Counted from the first letter of the stretch, positions 11,393 to 20,872 are shown. The stretch is DNA of 64,000 nucleotides from Pontibacter actiniarum (GCF_003585765.1 NZ_CP021235.1:3100001-3164000), one strand, 5' to 3'. Notes: generated from the letters alone by a model not told the origin. Numbers and translations are program-made.

Positions 11393-11926
11393 TTAAAAAG
11401 TCTGCCGCGCCTCCTGTTTCGCCGCGCTGATGGCACGGGCAGTCGGGTCCAGCTCATTGGTGAGCACGCTTTCCAGCACGCGCTTCGCCAGGTCTGTACC
11501 TCTGGCGCCTTCCGGCAACTCTTTAAACCCCTTGTTGATCATGTTCACAACATCTTCGCGGGCATGGTTTACCTGCTGCCACACCTGCTCGCTCATGTAC
11601 ACCTGCTGCGACATGTTATGGCTAAACTCGTTGCGGATCTCTGCCAGCAGCACCCGGTGGTACTCGGAGGCCGACTGCCCTGCCGGGCTTACGCGCAGCA
11701 GCAGGTTGCTCGGTGTAATGCGCTCCAGCAACAGCACGACCCGCTCGTATGCCTGCAGCCGTATTGGCAGCACCACGCCTGTGTTTTTCTCGTCTTTTTG
11801 GGTTGCCCGCAGCCGGTCCTCACGCTCGTAATGCTTTTGCAACAGGTAATAGGCCCCTGCCACCAGCACCAGCGCAGGTAAAACCAGCTTTAAAAGGTCC
11901 ACCAGCAGAATTATAAAATCACTCAT
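11393..11926 (-). CDS. Membrane-anchored conserved protein of unknown function
   Basis: 177 residues. One N-terminal transmembrane helix (about residues 5-27) is followed by a charged cytoplasmic helix (QKHYEREDRLRATQKDE) and an all-alpha soluble part with RLQAYERVVLLLERI and LLAEIRNEFSHNMSQQVYMS. I recall this pattern from Bacteroidota proteins of unknown function (possibly DUF7935), but I cannot confirm the family. It is co-directional with the small membrane gene downstream and divergent from the Fe-S carrier gene at 12069. Confidence 0.8.
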   Translation of the reverse strand: MSDFIILLVDLLKLVLPALVLVAGAYYLLQKHYEREDRLRATQKDEKNTGVVLPIRLQAYERVVLLLERITPSNLLLRVSPAGQSASEYHRVLLAEIRNEFSHNMSQQVYMSEQVWQQVNHAREDVVNMINKGFKELPEGARGTDLAKRVLESVLTNELDPTARAISAAKQEARQTF

Positions 11927-12068
11927 CTCGTCTGTATTTGAAAGTATAAATATCGCAAAAAATTAATTTAGGATACATGAATCATTTCCGTACTTTGCCT
12001 GTTAAGGAAGTACAGGGCACAGCCTAAGCATTTTTGCTTAAAATTGCCTAAGTTTGTGGCTACAAATA

Positions 12069-12428
12069 ATGATCGATACTATGGCAACAGAAACTAAAAC
12101 TGCACCTATAAGTTTGACGGAAAGAGCCTTGGAAGAGGTAAAAAATATTTTAAAGGAGAAGAATGTACCTGCAGAGTACGGCTTGCGCGTTGGTGTGCAG
12201 GGCGGTGGCTGCTCCGGGCTTTCTTACCTGCTCGGCTTTGATAAGCCAAAAGAGTCTGATGAGACGTTTCTGCTGGATGGCGTGACCCTCATTATGGATA
12301 AGAAGCACGGCATGTACGTGATGGGTATGGAGGTAGACTTTCAGGATGGACTGAACGCCCGCGGCTTTACCTTTAACAACCCACAGGCTAGCAGCACTTG
12401 CGGCTGTGGCAGCTCCTTCTCCGCTTAA
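12069..12428 (+). CDS. HesB/IscA-family iron-sulfur cluster assembly protein
   Basis: About 119 residues from ATG 12069; ATG 12081 (MATETK) is an equally reasonable start, and a TTG at 12054 is less likely. The A-type carrier signature is complete: GGGCSGLSY with the first Cys in the first half and TCGCGSSFSA at the C-terminus, giving the C-x(n)-CxC ligand set. It transfers assembled Fe-S clusters to client enzymes in the cytoplasm. No suf or isc partners lie beside it here. A strong terminator follows, so it appears monocistronic. Confidence 0.93.
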   Translation: MIDTMATETKTAPISLTERALEEVKNILKEKNVPAEYGLRVGVQGGGCSGLSYLLGFDKPKESDETFLLDGVTLIMDKKHGMYVMGMEVDFQDGLNARGFTFNNPQASSTCGCGSSFSA

Positions 12429-12455
12429 CCGAGAAACCTTCTTTCTCTTAGATAG

Positions 12456-12493
12456 GCAAAGCCCGGCTAGTACAGCCGGGCTTTGCTGTTTTT
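12456..12493 (+). terminator. Intrinsic terminator after the IscA-like gene
   Basis: GCAAAGCCCGGCT and AGCCGGGCTTTGC form a 13-bp perfect stem with a 5-base loop, followed by TGTTTTT. Confidence 0.88.
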
Positions 12494-12932
12494 AGAGCTA
12501 CAGCGCATCTCCCTTCTCTGGCCTTCCTAGCCCTATTCTAGCGCAAGTATTCAGACTCGTGTCTTAAACAGTATCGAGCTCGACCGGCTTGAAAAGCCAC
12601 ACTTACAGCTTATATTTGAAATAGCTTCTCTGGCGCAAGCGTCCGCTTGTGCCGCGACTGCCGCTGCTATACTTCCATAGCCTCTGCTTTCTAGCTTCCG
12701 CTCATCCTACAGCTCCCACGCACCTACCGTTTCACCTTACGCTTTGGAGCGCTCACGGCCGCGAGGCCTCGTGCTGGGGCCAGGGGTGGGGCCTCCTGAG
12801 TAGCTCTAAGCACAGTGTTTATACTTGGGCAGAGGCAGTTACAGACTCCACTCCTTAGACAAGCAGGGACAGGCGCGGTTGCACCCGAAGCTACAAGACT
12901 AACTCAAGACTCTGAACTGTTGACTCAGAACT
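12494..12932. other. Gene-free spacer with repeat copies
   Basis: 439 bases with no credible gene; a 69-codon plus-strand frame at 12649 has no protein-like pattern. It contains the best copy of the dispersed inverted repeat (12630-12654) and a degenerate one (12539-12565, left arm AGCGCAAG, right arm CTCGTGTC). Two TATACTT words lie at 12668-12674 and 12830-12836. From about 12650 to 12740 the plus strand is markedly pyrimidine-rich. The stretch looks like accumulated repeat debris, though this is inference. Confidence 0.5.
12630..12654. repeat. Dispersed inverted repeat, copy 2 (best copy)
   Basis: Arms GGCGCAAG and CTTGTGCC flank a 6-base centre CGTCCG, with the stem extendable by the G/C next to each arm. 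It shares 20 of 22 core positions with copy 1 at 9962-9983 and the same 22-base length as copy 3 at 59081-59102. Confidence 0.65.
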
Positions 12933-13814
12933 CTAAAAGGTCCGTGTCATGCTTTCAGGCACCACAAGTATAAAATCAGCTTTTTCTCTATTCTCCGCTG
13001 CCAGCTTTGCTAGGTCCTGCTGCAGCACGGTCGTGATCGTACGGGTTTTCACGCCCGGTTTCGCCTGCTTTAGATACCAGCCAATGCCTTCGAAGTTATC
13101 GGAGTGGTAAGCCCCGTTGAGGTGCAGCACCTGCCTACCCTGCTTTACCTGCTCCAGTATGAAGTGCGCCATGGTAGCGTCTTTCAATGCCTGTGCCTGC
13201 ACAATGTTTAGGCTCTTTGTGTTGCCGTGGGTGCCGCCGCCGAACATCGCCAGCATGTTTTTGTAGCCCGGCAACTCCATATCCACTGCCACAGGCAAGG
13301 GAGCCATGTACTTCTTGGCATCTTCTGACACACCTTCTAAAGCCGACAAGCTTCCGCCGGACACCATGGCGGCATAGCGGCGCGGCACGTTGGTCGCAGC
13401 AACCGGAATGTTTTGCTCCCTGGCATAGCGGATAACAGGTCTATAATCGGTGGCGTAGTTTGGCCACGGCCTCGACTCCTGCTCAAAGTTCTTTTCCGGC
13501 ACCTGCCCCGCCAGGTACTCGTCCAGCACCAGCTGCACGTCTGCCTCAAACATTTCAGCGCCTATGGCAAAGCTCTGTGGCTTAAGCTGGTGCAGGTCTT
13601 TGGCCAGCTCCAGCTGCATCCAGTGGGCGATCGGGTCGTTGTGCTGCTCGCCAAACAACACCACGTCTGCCTTCTGAAGCTCATCCAGCATTTTGCCGTA
13701 GCTTATACTTTTGCCCTCCCTAGTAAAGAGGCGGTAAGCAGGTTTATCGTTTTTCTGCGCCATGGCTAGCACTGTTACAGTCAGGAAAAAGAGGGTGAAC
13801 AAGCTGTGTTTCAT
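12933..13814 (-). CDS. ChaN family putative haem-binding protein (secreted)
   Basis: 293 residues with a cleavable signal (hydrophobic stretch ending LAMAQ). The mature part has VVLFGEQHND near residue 50 and HLNGAYHSDNFEGIGWYL near 230, the two conserved blocks of the ChaN/DUF399 family (PF04187). Campylobacter ChaN binds haem as a cofacial dimer and is linked to iron uptake; a role in haem handling here is inferred from the family only. No TonB or iron gene adjoins it, and it appears to be a single gene. Confidence 0.85.
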   Translation of the reverse strand: MKHSLFTLFFLTVTVLAMAQKNDKPAYRLFTREGKSISYGKMLDELQKADVVLFGEQHNDPIAHWMQLELAKDLHQLKPQSFAIGAEMFEADVQLVLDEYLAGQVPEKNFEQESRPWPNYATDYRPVIRYAREQNIPVAATNVPRRYAAMVSGGSLSALEGVSEDAKKYMAPLPVAVDMELPGYKNMLAMFGGGTHGNTKSLNIVQAQALKDATMAHFILEQVKQGRQVLHLNGAYHSDNFEGIGWYLKQAKPGVKTRTITTVLQQDLAKLAAENREKADFILVVPESMTRTF

Positions 13815-13847
13815 ACAATACTGCTGTCTGGTTTAGCAACCTAAGTT

Positions 13848-13882
13848 AACAAAAATAGCCGGCACCAACGGTACCCGGCTAT
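13848..13882 (-). terminator. Intrinsic terminator for the DUF6624-like gene
   Basis: On the minus strand ATAGCCGG and CCGGCTAT pair across a 12-base loop and are followed by TTTTTGTT. Confidence 0.65.
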
Positions 13883-13915
13883 CGTTATACTGTAACAAGG
13901 CTGCAAAGGCTGTTA

Positions 13916-14578
13916 CTAAAAGCTTACATGCTCTTCCGGCAGCTTTTCCTCAGGATCAAAAACAGCTCCTAACCTTTTCGCGTTCTCCTCAACGGTCAGT
14001 TCGAAACCTGCCGCTGCCCTGCGTTTGTTCACGTTCTTTACATCCTCAACAGGCCATACAGCAGCTCTCCCGTCCTCCCTGATATAGGAGACCACCTGCG
14101 TGCCGTACCGCTGTTTCTTTCCCTGGAACATCAGTAACCGATCTCTCATCATGGCCGCATCTGCAGTGCTTGCCTCCCCCTGAAGGGCAAGCTCCTCCAT
14201 TTCGGGCAGGTACTTCTCAATCGTATTCAGGCTGGCGTGCTGCACTACCACGAATAAGGCGTCAGCTGCCTTCTCTCCTATTTTACTCTTTGGCAGCCAA
14301 CCGTACCGGTCAAGGATAGGGAGCACCTTTGCCTGATTAAGGGAGTCCACCTGCCGCATCTGCTTCATAAACTCTTGCTGTACACCAGGGGTAGCGTTCA
14401 CAGAGTCCCAGTTTACATCCCGCACGCCCTGGTCAAGGTCATAGGTTTCCTCCAGTTCCGCTTGCAGCAGCGCATAGTTAGGCTCCTCCTCCTTTACAGC
14501 TACAGCCGTGTTACTGTCTGCCGCGTTTTGGCAACCAATGGCTAGCAGCAGCAGGATAGCCGGTAATATCGTTCTCAT
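13916..14578 (-). CDS. Lipoprotein of the DUF6624 type, unknown function
   Basis: 220 residues from the ATG at 14576-14578, chosen because it begins a clean lipoprotein signal (MRTILPAILLLLAIGC); an upstream in-frame start at 14617 would bury it. The mature protein has LPILDRYGWLPKSKIGEKAADALFVVVQHA split around residues 95-125 and MRDRLLMFQGKKQRYGTQ near 160, which match my memory of the DUF6624 family. Function is unknown. It is followed by a terminator and preceded on the same strand, after 75 bases, by the ABC permease gene. Confidence 0.82.
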   Translation of the reverse strand: MRTILPAILLLLAIGCQNAADSNTAVAVKEEEPNYALLQAELEETYDLDQGVRDVNWDSVNATPGVQQEFMKQMRQVDSLNQAKVLPILDRYGWLPKSKIGEKAADALFVVVQHASLNTIEKYLPEMEELALQGEASTADAAMMRDRLLMFQGKKQRYGTQVVSYIREDGRAAVWPVEDVKNVNKRRAAAGFELTVEENAKRLGAVFDPEEKLPEEHVSF

Positions 14579-14653
14579 GCTTTTTTCTTGAGGCCGGACA
14601 CCGCGCCACACAAACACGCTGTGCCGTGCGATCTGGTACCCAGCGTTTTTAAC

Positions 14654-16009
14654 CTATACCCTGTAGAACAGCCACTTCGACAGCTCCTTGTAGTTTACCT
14701 TCTTGCCGTACATCAGAATGCCCACACGGTAAATGCGGCTGGCAATCCAGGTCGTGAAGATAAAGCCGGCAACCAGTAAGCCCATCGAAAGCAGCAGCTC
14801 CCAGGCAGGCACGCCGAACGGCACGCGCACCATCATCACGATTGGGGAGGTTAGGGGTATGATCGACATCCAGAAGGCCACCGGCCCATCAGGGTTCTTG
14901 AGCACAACGGAGTACGACATAATGAAGGAGATAACCAGCGGAATGGTAATCGGCATCATAAACTGCTGCGTATCGGTTTCGTTGTCCACGGCGGCACCTA
15001 TGGCCCCGAACAGCGAGCCGTACAGCAGATAGCCGCCCAGGAAGTAAAACAGGAAGCATACGAAGATCAGCCCCACATTCAGGTTAGCGAGGCTCTGCTT
15101 CACATCCCGGATGGTGCTGGCGAACTCATCCTTCTCTGCCGGGTTATCCACTGTCGCCCCGCCTTCCTCGACGTCCTCGCCTTGCGCGGCCACCTGGCCA
15201 GCGGCGTACTGCGCGGCCGGCGACGGAGCGGCATCAATGCCAAACGCAGCCGAGACGCCCGTAACGGCCACAAAGGAAAGTACAATCCAGAGCAGAAACT
15301 GCGTGAGGCCCACGGCGGCGATGCCGATGATCTTGCCCATCATCAACTGAAACGGCTTCACCGACGAAATCATCACCTCCACAATACGGCTGGTCTTCTC
15401 CTCTATCACGCCCCGCATAATCTGCACCCCGTACAGGAAGATGAAGAAGTATATGACCACGGCACCGACCACGCCTGCTATTGAGGTAATGATGGCGTTG
15501 TTGTCCTTCTCTCCCTGGTCACTCAGGTTAATGGCCGTCAGGTCAACGTTTGCTTTTATCTTATCGAGCGTTTCGCGGTCCAGGCCGGAGGCCAGGTAGC
15601 GCTGGCTTTCGATCTCCTTCTCCAGCATGTTCTCCAGGCGCACCTGTGTCTGTATGCTGATGTTCTTCTTGCCGTACACCACAAAGCCCTCGGGGTTGCT
15701 CAAAGACATCTCCGGGATGTACAGCAGCGCCGTGTTATCGGTCTCCTGGTACACGGTTTTGGCCTGATCGAGGGTGCCGGCCAGCGGAATGAAGTTCAGG
15801 TCCTTCTTGTTCTGCAGCTTCCCTTCGAACAGGCCGCTCTTGTCCAGTACCATCACCGTCTCCGTTTCATCGGACATGGAGATAAGCAGGCCTGGCAGAA
15901 CCATGAAGGTGGCCAGTAGCAGCGGCGTGAGCAGGGTCATGATGATGAAGCTCTTCTTGCGCACGCGCGACAGGTACTCGCGCTGTATTATCAGCCATAC
16001 TTTAGACAT
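14654..16009 (-). CDS. ABC-2 type transporter permease (NatB-like)
   Basis: 451 residues. It has an N-terminal transmembrane helix (KSFIIMTLLTPLLLATFMVL), then a large extracytoplasmic domain to about residue 175. The C-terminal bundle of helices includes IVEVMISSVKPFQLMMGKIIG, the conserved ABC-2 coupling region. An acidic, Ala/Pro-rich loop lies around residues 265-300. With the overlapping ATPase gene upstream it forms an exporter of the NatAB class; the substrate is unknown. Its start codon lies inside the last codons of the ATPase gene (8-base overlap), which implies translational coupling. Confidence 0.9.
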   Translation of the reverse strand: MSKVWLIIQREYLSRVRKKSFIIMTLLTPLLLATFMVLPGLLISMSDETETVMVLDKSGLFEGKLQNKKDLNFIPLAGTLDQAKTVYQETDNTALLYIPEMSLSNPEGFVVYGKKNISIQTQVRLENMLEKEIESQRYLASGLDRETLDKIKANVDLTAINLSDQGEKDNNAIITSIAGVVGAVVIYFFIFLYGVQIMRGVIEEKTSRIVEVMISSVKPFQLMMGKIIGIAAVGLTQFLLWIVLSFVAVTGVSAAFGIDAAPSPAAQYAAGQVAAQGEDVEEGGATVDNPAEKDEFASTIRDVKQSLANLNVGLIFVCFLFYFLGGYLLYGSLFGAIGAAVDNETDTQQFMMPITIPLVISFIMSYSVVLKNPDGPVAFWMSIIPLTSPIVMMVRVPFGVPAWELLLSMGLLVAGFIFTTWIASRIYRVGILMYGKKVNYKELSKWLFYRV

Positions 16010-16913
16010 GGTGTGTTTCCTTTACTTTACGGATGAAGATATCGTTTATACTTGGCACCAGCTCTACGAAAGAGTGCACCTCTACGCGCTGAATCAGGTA
16101 GCGCAGCAGGTCGTTTGGCGTGGTGTTGTTCAGCAGCCGCACGTTTGCCCTAAAAACGCTGTGGTGGTTGTGCTGCTCCAGCACCTCAAAGTCCGGGGAG
16201 GTGATCATGAGCTGCCCGTTGCCGATGATCTGGTAGGTATCGGTTTTGTAGGCGTCTCTTATCTCCCTCACAGGCCCGTCCAGCACTTTATGGGCGCGGT
16301 TAATCAAGGCAATGTTATCGCAGAGCTCCTCCACCGACTCCATCCTGTGCGTGGAGAAGATAATGGAGGCCCCTTTATCGCGCAGGCTCAGGATCTCGTC
16401 CTTGATCAGGTTCGCGTTGATCGGGTCAAAGCCGGAGAAAGGCTCGTCCAGGATGATCAGCGACGGCTCATGCAGCACCGTGGCGATAAACTGCACCTTC
16501 TGCTGCATCCCCTTCGACAGGTCCTCGATGTTCTTGCCCAGCCACTCCCGTATCTCGAAGCGGTCTACCCACGCCTTGATACGGGCCGTTGCCTCCGGTT
16601 TGCTCAGGCCCTTTAACTGTGCCAGGTACAGCAGCTGCTCCCCCACCTTCATTTTCTTGTACAGGCCCCGCTCCTCCGGCAGGTAGCCCATTTCCCGGAT
16701 GTGGTCGGGCCGCAGGCGCTGGCCTCTAAAGTACACACTGCCGCTGTCGGCGCCCGTAATCTGGGTGATAATGCGGATGAGAGAGGTTTTGCCGGCACCG
16801 TTTGGCCCCAGCAAGCCAAAAATACAGCCCTGCGGAATTTCGAAGCTCACGTTGTCGAGGGCAGTGTGGTTGGCGTAGGTTTTGGTTACGCCGTCAATCT
16901 TCAGAATGCTCAA
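16002..16913 (-). CDS. ABC transporter ATP-binding protein (NatA-like)
   Basis: 303 residues. It has Walker A GPNGAGKTSL near residue 35, signature LSKGMQQK near 132, Walker B LIILDEPFSGFDP near 155, and a switch His in STHRM. A C-terminal extension of about 80 residues is usual for ABC-2 exporter ATPases. It is transcribed first in a two-gene operon with the permease at 14654-16009. Export of sodium, a drug or a lipid is possible, and sequence alone does not decide. Confidence 0.93.
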   Translation of the reverse strand: MSILKIDGVTKTYANHTALDNVSFEIPQGCIFGLLGPNGAGKTSLIRIITQITGADSGSVYFRGQRLRPDHIREMGYLPEERGLYKKMKVGEQLLYLAQLKGLSKPEATARIKAWVDRFEIREWLGKNIEDLSKGMQQKVQFIATVLHEPSLIILDEPFSGFDPINANLIKDEILSLRDKGASIIFSTHRMESVEELCDNIALINRAHKVLDGPVREIRDAYKTDTYQIIGNGQLMITSPDFEVLEQHNHHSVFRANVRLLNNTTPNDLLRYLIQRVEVHSFVELVPSINDIFIRKVKETHHV

Positions 16914-17040
16914 GGATATCTGTTTTTGGTATGTTCAAATATATACATTCTGCCGTATAGTACGCCAGCGCCACGCTATTTAATCGACTAAGGCAAGAAT
17001 AAAGCGGACGAAACCGAGCCATGCCCTCTGGGAGGAGGGA

Positions 17041-17080
17041 AAACAAAAAGCCCGGCCTTCCTTATACGGAAAGCCGGGCT
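17041..17080 (-). terminator. Intrinsic terminator after dnaJ
   Basis: AGCCCGGC and GCCGGGCT form the stem, with an inner TTCC/GGAA pair around TTATAC. On the minus strand it is followed by TTTTTGTTT, 25 bases after the dnaJ stop. Confidence 0.85.
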
Positions 17081-17104
17081 AAACTATAGTTGAGGGAAGT
17101 CCTT

Positions 17105-18256
17105 TTACTGGAAGTAGTCTTTCACCTTCTCAAAGAACCCTTTCTCGTTCTTACCGGGGTTCGGGGTAAAGTTGCTGGAGTAGCGCAGCCCTTCCAGCAC
17201 GGCCTTTTCATCGCTGCTCAGGCTCTTCGGCGTCCAAACGTTCACATGGATCAGCTGGTCGCCCTTGCCGTAGCCGTTGATGTCCTGGATGCCTTTGCCG
17301 CGCAGCCTGAAGATCTCACCGCTCTGGGTACCCGGCTTGATGTTGATCTTCACCTTGCCAGAGATGGTGGGCACCTCTACCTCTGCGCCCAGGGCAGCGT
17401 CTACAAAGCTGATGTACTGCTCATAGATCACGTTGTTGCCTTCGCGCTTCAGGGTTGGGTGCGGCTCCTCCTCAATCTGGATCAGCAAGTCGCCCGGCAC
17501 GCCGCCTCGCTCCGGCACATTGCCCTTGCCGCTCATAGACAGCTGCATGCCGTCCATTACGCCGCCCGGCACGTTGATGGCGATCACCTCCTCCTGCAGC
17601 TCTCTGCCGCTTCCGTGGCAGGCCTCGCAGTTATTGGTCACGATGCGGCCCTCGCCGTTACAGGTAGGGCAGGTTGCCGTAGACACCATCTGCCCCAGCA
17701 TGGTATTAACCACCTTACGCACCTGGCCCGAGCCTTGGCAGGTACCGCAGGTTTGCATGTCGGTGCCGTTTTTGGCGCCGTTGCCCCCGCAGGTGCTACA
17801 GGCCACATAACGCTTCACCTTGATTTTTTTCTCTACGCCGTTGGCTATCTCCTCCAGGTTCAGCTTTAGCTTAATGCGTAGGTTAGAGCCTTTACGGGTA
17901 CGGCGCCCGCCCCCTGAGCGAGCACCTCCGAAGAAGCTCTCAAACGGGCTGCCACCGCCGCCGCCAAATATGTCACCGAACTGCGAGAAAATATCCTCCA
18001 TGTTCATGCCACCGCCGCCGCCGAAGCCGCCGTTCATGCCCTGGTGGCCGAACTGGTCGTAGCGCTGGCGCTTCTGCTGATCGCTCAGCACTTCGTACGC
18101 CTCGGCCGCTTCCTTAAACTTGTCCTCAGCCGTAGGGTCGTCCGGGTTTTTATCGGGGTGGAATTTAATGGCGATCTTGCGGTAAGCCTTCTTTATCTCT
18201 TCCTGGCTCGCGCTCTTGCTTACCCCCAAAATCTCATAATAATCTCTCTTAGCCAT
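17105..18256 (-). CDS. dnaJ: Chaperone DnaJ
   Basis: 383 residues with the full type I layout. The J domain carries HPDKNP near residue 33, followed by a Gly/Phe-rich segment (about 75-110). Four CxxCxGxG zinc motifs run about 148-215: [24 protein letters not shown] and CEACHGSG. Two C-terminal substrate-binding domains complete it. It stimulates DnaK ATPase and delivers unfolded clients. It lies 3 bases after grpE, so the two are co-transcribed; dnaK is not in the window. Confidence 0.98.
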   Translation of the reverse strand: MAKRDYYEILGVSKSASQEEIKKAYRKIAIKFHPDKNPDDPTAEDKFKEAAEAYEVLSDQQKRQRYDQFGHQGMNGGFGGGGGMNMEDIFSQFGDIFGGGGGSPFESFFGGARSGGGRRTRKGSNLRIKLKLNLEEIANGVEKKIKVKRYVACSTCGGNGAKNGTDMQTCGTCQGSGQVRKVVNTMLGQMVSTATCPTCNGEGRIVTNNCEACHGSGRELQEEVIAINVPGGVMDGMQLSMSGKGNVPERGGVPGDLLIQIEEEPHPTLKREGNNVIYEQYISFVDAALGAEVEVPTISGKVKINIKPGTQSGEIFRLRGKGIQDINGYGKGDQLIHVNVWTPKSLSSDEKAVLEGLRYSSNFTPNPGKNEKGFFEKVKDYFQ

Positions 18257-18259
18257 TAC

Positions 18260-18826
18260 TTACGCTCCTATTATTACTTTCGCGAATCGGATAACCTTCT
18301 CGTTCAGGGTGTACCCTTTCTCTATTACATCTACAATCTTGCCTTTCAGCTCGTCGGACGGCGCAGGGATCTGCGTTACGGCCTCGTGCAGTTCGCTGTC
18401 AAACTCATCGCCGGCCTTCGTCTCCATGGGTTTCAGGCCTTTCTGCTGCGTTACGTGCTTTAGTTTATGGAACACCAGTTCCAGGCCCTGTAGTATCGCA
18501 TCCGGGTCAACCTTCGCCTCTATCGACTGGCGCGCACGCTCCATATCGTCCAGCACCGGCAACAGATCCGACATCACATCCTGGGAAGCCGTTTTGGCCA
18601 GCTCCAGGCGCTCTTTGGCTGTGCGGCGGCGGAAGTTCTCAAACTCGGCCATCAGGCGCACAAATTTATCTTTCATCTCTGCCAGCTCTATCGCCGTGGT
18701 GTCTTCCTGCGTTTCTGCAGCAGTGTCTCCGGCTGCTTCGTTCTGCTCCTCTTCAGTAGCCGCGTTGGCAGTTTTTTCCTGCAATTCCTCTTGTTCCTGC
18801 TCCTTTTTAATATTTTTATCTGACAT
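18260..18826 (-). CDS. grpE: Nucleotide exchange factor GrpE
   Basis: 188 residues. A very acidic, Gln/Glu/Ala-rich N-terminal tail (about 1-45) precedes the long coiled coil (KDKFVRLMAEFENFRRRTAK). The beta-domain follows, with HEAVTQIPAP and GYTLNEKVIRFAKVII at the C-terminus. It releases ADP from DnaK. It is the first gene of a grpE-dnaJ operon. On the minus strand upstream, TTGGCA and TATAGA are spaced by 18 bases, which resembles a -35/-10 pair, but this is not the usual Bacteroidota form and I do not rely on it. Confidence 0.97.
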   Translation of the reverse strand: MSDKNIKKEQEQEELQEKTANAATEEEQNEAAGDTAAETQEDTTAIELAEMKDKFVRLMAEFENFRRRTAKERLELAKTASQDVMSDLLPVLDDMERARQSIEAKVDPDAILQGLELVFHKLKHVTQQKGLKPMETKAGDEFDSELHEAVTQIPAPSDELKGKIVDVIEKGYTLNEKVIRFAKVIIGA

Positions 18827-19063
18827 AATGCCTTAAAAAAGTTAGGTTGATTGGTCTATAATGTCTTGTCAATTGTCTTGCCAAACATGCCGTCGTGCCA
18901 TTCTGACACCAATTAATTTTAATTGAGTGACTGTGTGCACATTGGGCGGCCGGCTTTGTCACCCGACAGGCACCCGCCACCACAGCCGCTGCTGCCTTTC
19001 TGCCCCTCCGCAAAAGGATAAGTGAAAGCAGCCGCTGTTTAGGCAGCACGCCTCTTGGCGCAT
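18827..19063. other. Upstream region of grpE, no gene seen
   Basis: With the obg terminator, about 307 bases separate grpE from obg. A repeated CAAGACA (minus strand, around 18865-18882) lies upstream of grpE and might be a stress-control site; I find no CIRCE element. The stretch nearest obg is GC-rich. A 77-codon frame here lacks protein-like composition. Confidence 0.35.
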
Positions 19064-19102
19064 CAAAAAAAATCGGTAGAAAGCTTTGCAGCCTCTACCG
19101 AT
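19064..19102 (-). terminator. Intrinsic terminator after obg
   Basis: ATCGGTAGA and TCTACCGAT form a 9-bp perfect stem. On the minus strand a run of eight T follows, and the hairpin lies about 32 bases after the obg stop. Confidence 0.8.
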
Positions 19103-19133
19103 CCTTGGTTTTATACTTGTTCCGGGCTGTACG

Positions 19134-20126
19134 CTAGCTGTTGAGTGCCTCCCAGATCATATCTTTTAATTGGGTGATGTTCTTGCCCGTTATACTGGAG
19201 ATGAACACCGCCGGAAGCTCCTCTGGCAAGGTTTTGCGCATTTCCTCCTCCAGCTCCTCATCCAGCATGTCGGATTTGGTGATGGCCAGGATGCGCTTCT
19301 TGTCCAGCAGCTCCGGGTTAAAGGTTCTCAGCTCGTTGAGCAGCACCTGGTATTCCTCGGCAATGTCTGCGCTCTCACAGGCAACCATAAACAGCAGCAT
19401 GGAGTTCCGCTCTATGTGCCGCAGGAAGCGCAGCCCAAGCCCTCTTCCTTCCGAGGCCCCCTCGATGATACCCGGAATATCGGCCATCACAAAGGATTTG
19501 TAGTCGCGGTAGGCTACCACGCCCAGGTTGGGCTCCAAGGTGGTGAAGGCATAGTTGGCAATCTTAGGTTTGGCCGCCGAAACCACCGACAGCAACGTCG
19601 ATTTACCGGCGTTCGGGAAGCCGACAAGGCCCACATCGGCCAGCAGCTTCAGCTCCAGCACCACCCACTCCTCGATGCCTGGCTCGCCTGGCTGGGCGTA
19701 GCGCGGGGTCTGGTTGGTAGGCGATTTAAAGTGTGCGTTGCCCAGGCCGCCTCTGCCGCCGGGTGTAAGTATGATTTCCTGCCCGTCTTCGGTGATCTCG
19801 CACATTACCTCGCCGGTCTCCACGTTTCTGGCAATCGTGCCGAGCGGCACTTCCAGCACCTCGTCTTTGCCTTGCGCGCCGAAAGAGTGGTTAGGCCCAC
19901 CGTTCTGGCCGTTCTCGGCAATAATGTGCTTGCGGTACTGCAAGTGCAGCAGCGTCCAGAGCTGGGCGTTGCCGCGAAGTATGATATGCCCGCCACGGCC
20001 GCCGTCGCCCCCGTCGGGGCCGCCTTTGGCCGTTAGCTTGTCGCGGTGCAAGTGCGCGGAACCTCCGCCACCATGCCCTGAGCGCGAGCAGATTTTAACG
20101 TAGTCTATAAAGTTGCTTGATGCCAA
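19134..20126 (-). CDS. obg: GTPase Obg/CgtA
   Basis: 330 residues. The N-terminal Obg fold is glycine-rich ([16 protein letters not shown], then GGDGGRGGH). The G domain follows from about residue 160: [12 protein letters not shown] (G1), FTTLEPNLG (G2), DIPGIIEGA (G3), TKSD (G4) and SSITG (G5). It is an essential, slow GTPase associated with the 50S subunit, ribosome maturation and stringent control. The short C-terminal OCT domain of some Obg proteins is absent, as is common in this phylum. It starts 21 bases after adk stops, so hpt-adk-obg form a probable housekeeping cluster. Confidence 0.97.
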   Translation of the reverse strand: MASSNFIDYVKICSRSGHGGGGSAHLHRDKLTAKGGPDGGDGGRGGHIILRGNAQLWTLLHLQYRKHIIAENGQNGGPNHSFGAQGKDEVLEVPLGTIARNVETGEVMCEITEDGQEIILTPGGRGGLGNAHFKSPTNQTPRYAQPGEPGIEEWVVLELKLLADVGLVGFPNAGKSTLLSVVSAAKPKIANYAFTTLEPNLGVVAYRDYKSFVMADIPGIIEGASEGRGLGLRFLRHIERNSMLLFMVACESADIAEEYQVLLNELRTFNPELLDKKRILAITKSDMLDEELEEEMRKTLPEELPAVFISSITGKNITQLKDMIWEALNS

Positions 20127-20147
20127 ATCTTCTGTTTAAGCGTTCGC

Positions 20148-20744
20148 TTATTTTTTCTCGTCCTGCTTTTCCTTCACTGCATCAACCTGCTGGCACAGCG
20201 CCTTGAAGATATCCTCTATCTCCCCGATGCCATCCACCGCGTAGAATTTGCCCTGGCCGGCATAGTAGTCTGCCACAGGTGCTGTTTTGGTATTGTACTC
20301 CTGCACGCGCTTGCGAATCAGCTCTTCGTTCTGGTCGTCCGGGCGGCCAGAGGTTTTGCCGCGCAGCAACAGGCGCTTGGTTAGCTCCTCGTCATCCACG
20401 CGCAACGCGATCATGCAGGAGATCTCCGTGCCGTTGTCCTGCAGCAGCTTATCGAGCCCCTGTGCCTGCGGCACTGTGCGCGGAAAGCCGTCGAAGATGA
20501 AGCCCGGTGCATGGCGGTGCTCTTTCACCTTGTTTTCGATCATGCCGATCACGACCTCATCCGGCACCAGCAGGCCGTTGTCCATCAGTTTTTTTGCTTC
20601 CAGGCCCAGGGCTGTGCCAGCGGCAATCTCAGAGCGAAGCAGGTCACCAGTCGAAAGGTGAATCAGGTTGTATTTATCAATCAGATTTTGACTTTGGGTA
20701 CCTTTACCAGCACCTGGAGGGCCAAACAAAACGATGTTGAGCAT
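20148..20744 (-). CDS. adk: Adenylate kinase
   Basis: 198 residues. The P-loop is GPPGAGKGTQ at residues 8-17, followed by HLSTGDLLR, DGFPRTVPQA and the lid-region RGKTSGRPDD. The lid has no Cys4 zinc site. The length suits the Bacteroidota short form. It catalyses ATP + AMP to 2 ADP. It lies directly upstream of obg, and a TATATTTG promoter element lies 24 bases upstream of the ATG. Confidence 0.97.
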   Translation of the reverse strand: MLNIVLFGPPGAGKGTQSQNLIDKYNLIHLSTGDLLRSEIAAGTALGLEAKKLMDNGLLVPDEVVIGMIENKVKEHRHAPGFIFDGFPRTVPQAQGLDKLLQDNGTEISCMIALRVDDEELTKRLLLRGKTSGRPDDQNEELIRKRVQEYNTKTAPVADYYAGQGKFYAVDGIGEIEDIFKALCQQVDAVKEKQDEKK

Positions 20745-20767
20745 ATCTTCTAGCTTAATGTAAAAAG

Positions 20768-20775
20768 CAAATATA
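20768..20775 (-). promoter_or_regulatory. Candidate -7 element upstream of adk
   Basis: On the minus strand this reads TATATTTG, matching TAnnTTTG. No clear TTG lies 19-23 bases upstream, so only half the promoter is supported. It abuts an AAGTATA word at 20775-20781. Confidence 0.4.
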
Positions 20776-20872
20776 AGTATAAATCCTATGTACTTTCTGA
20801 ATATTTGAGCGGCAGGCTGAGTAGCTACTTCAACGGCGCTAAAAGCCTCCTAACGCTAGTCTTACCCCAGGG

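Noticed and set aside
12649-12858. 69-codon frame in the 12.5-12.9 kb spacer
   Set aside because: Composition reflects a pyrimidine-rich strand, and it overlaps the dispersed repeat.
18879-18920. Sigma-54-like TGGCAC sequence upstream of grpE
   Set aside because: The GG to GC spacing does not fit the -24/-12 rule, and no activator gene is nearby.
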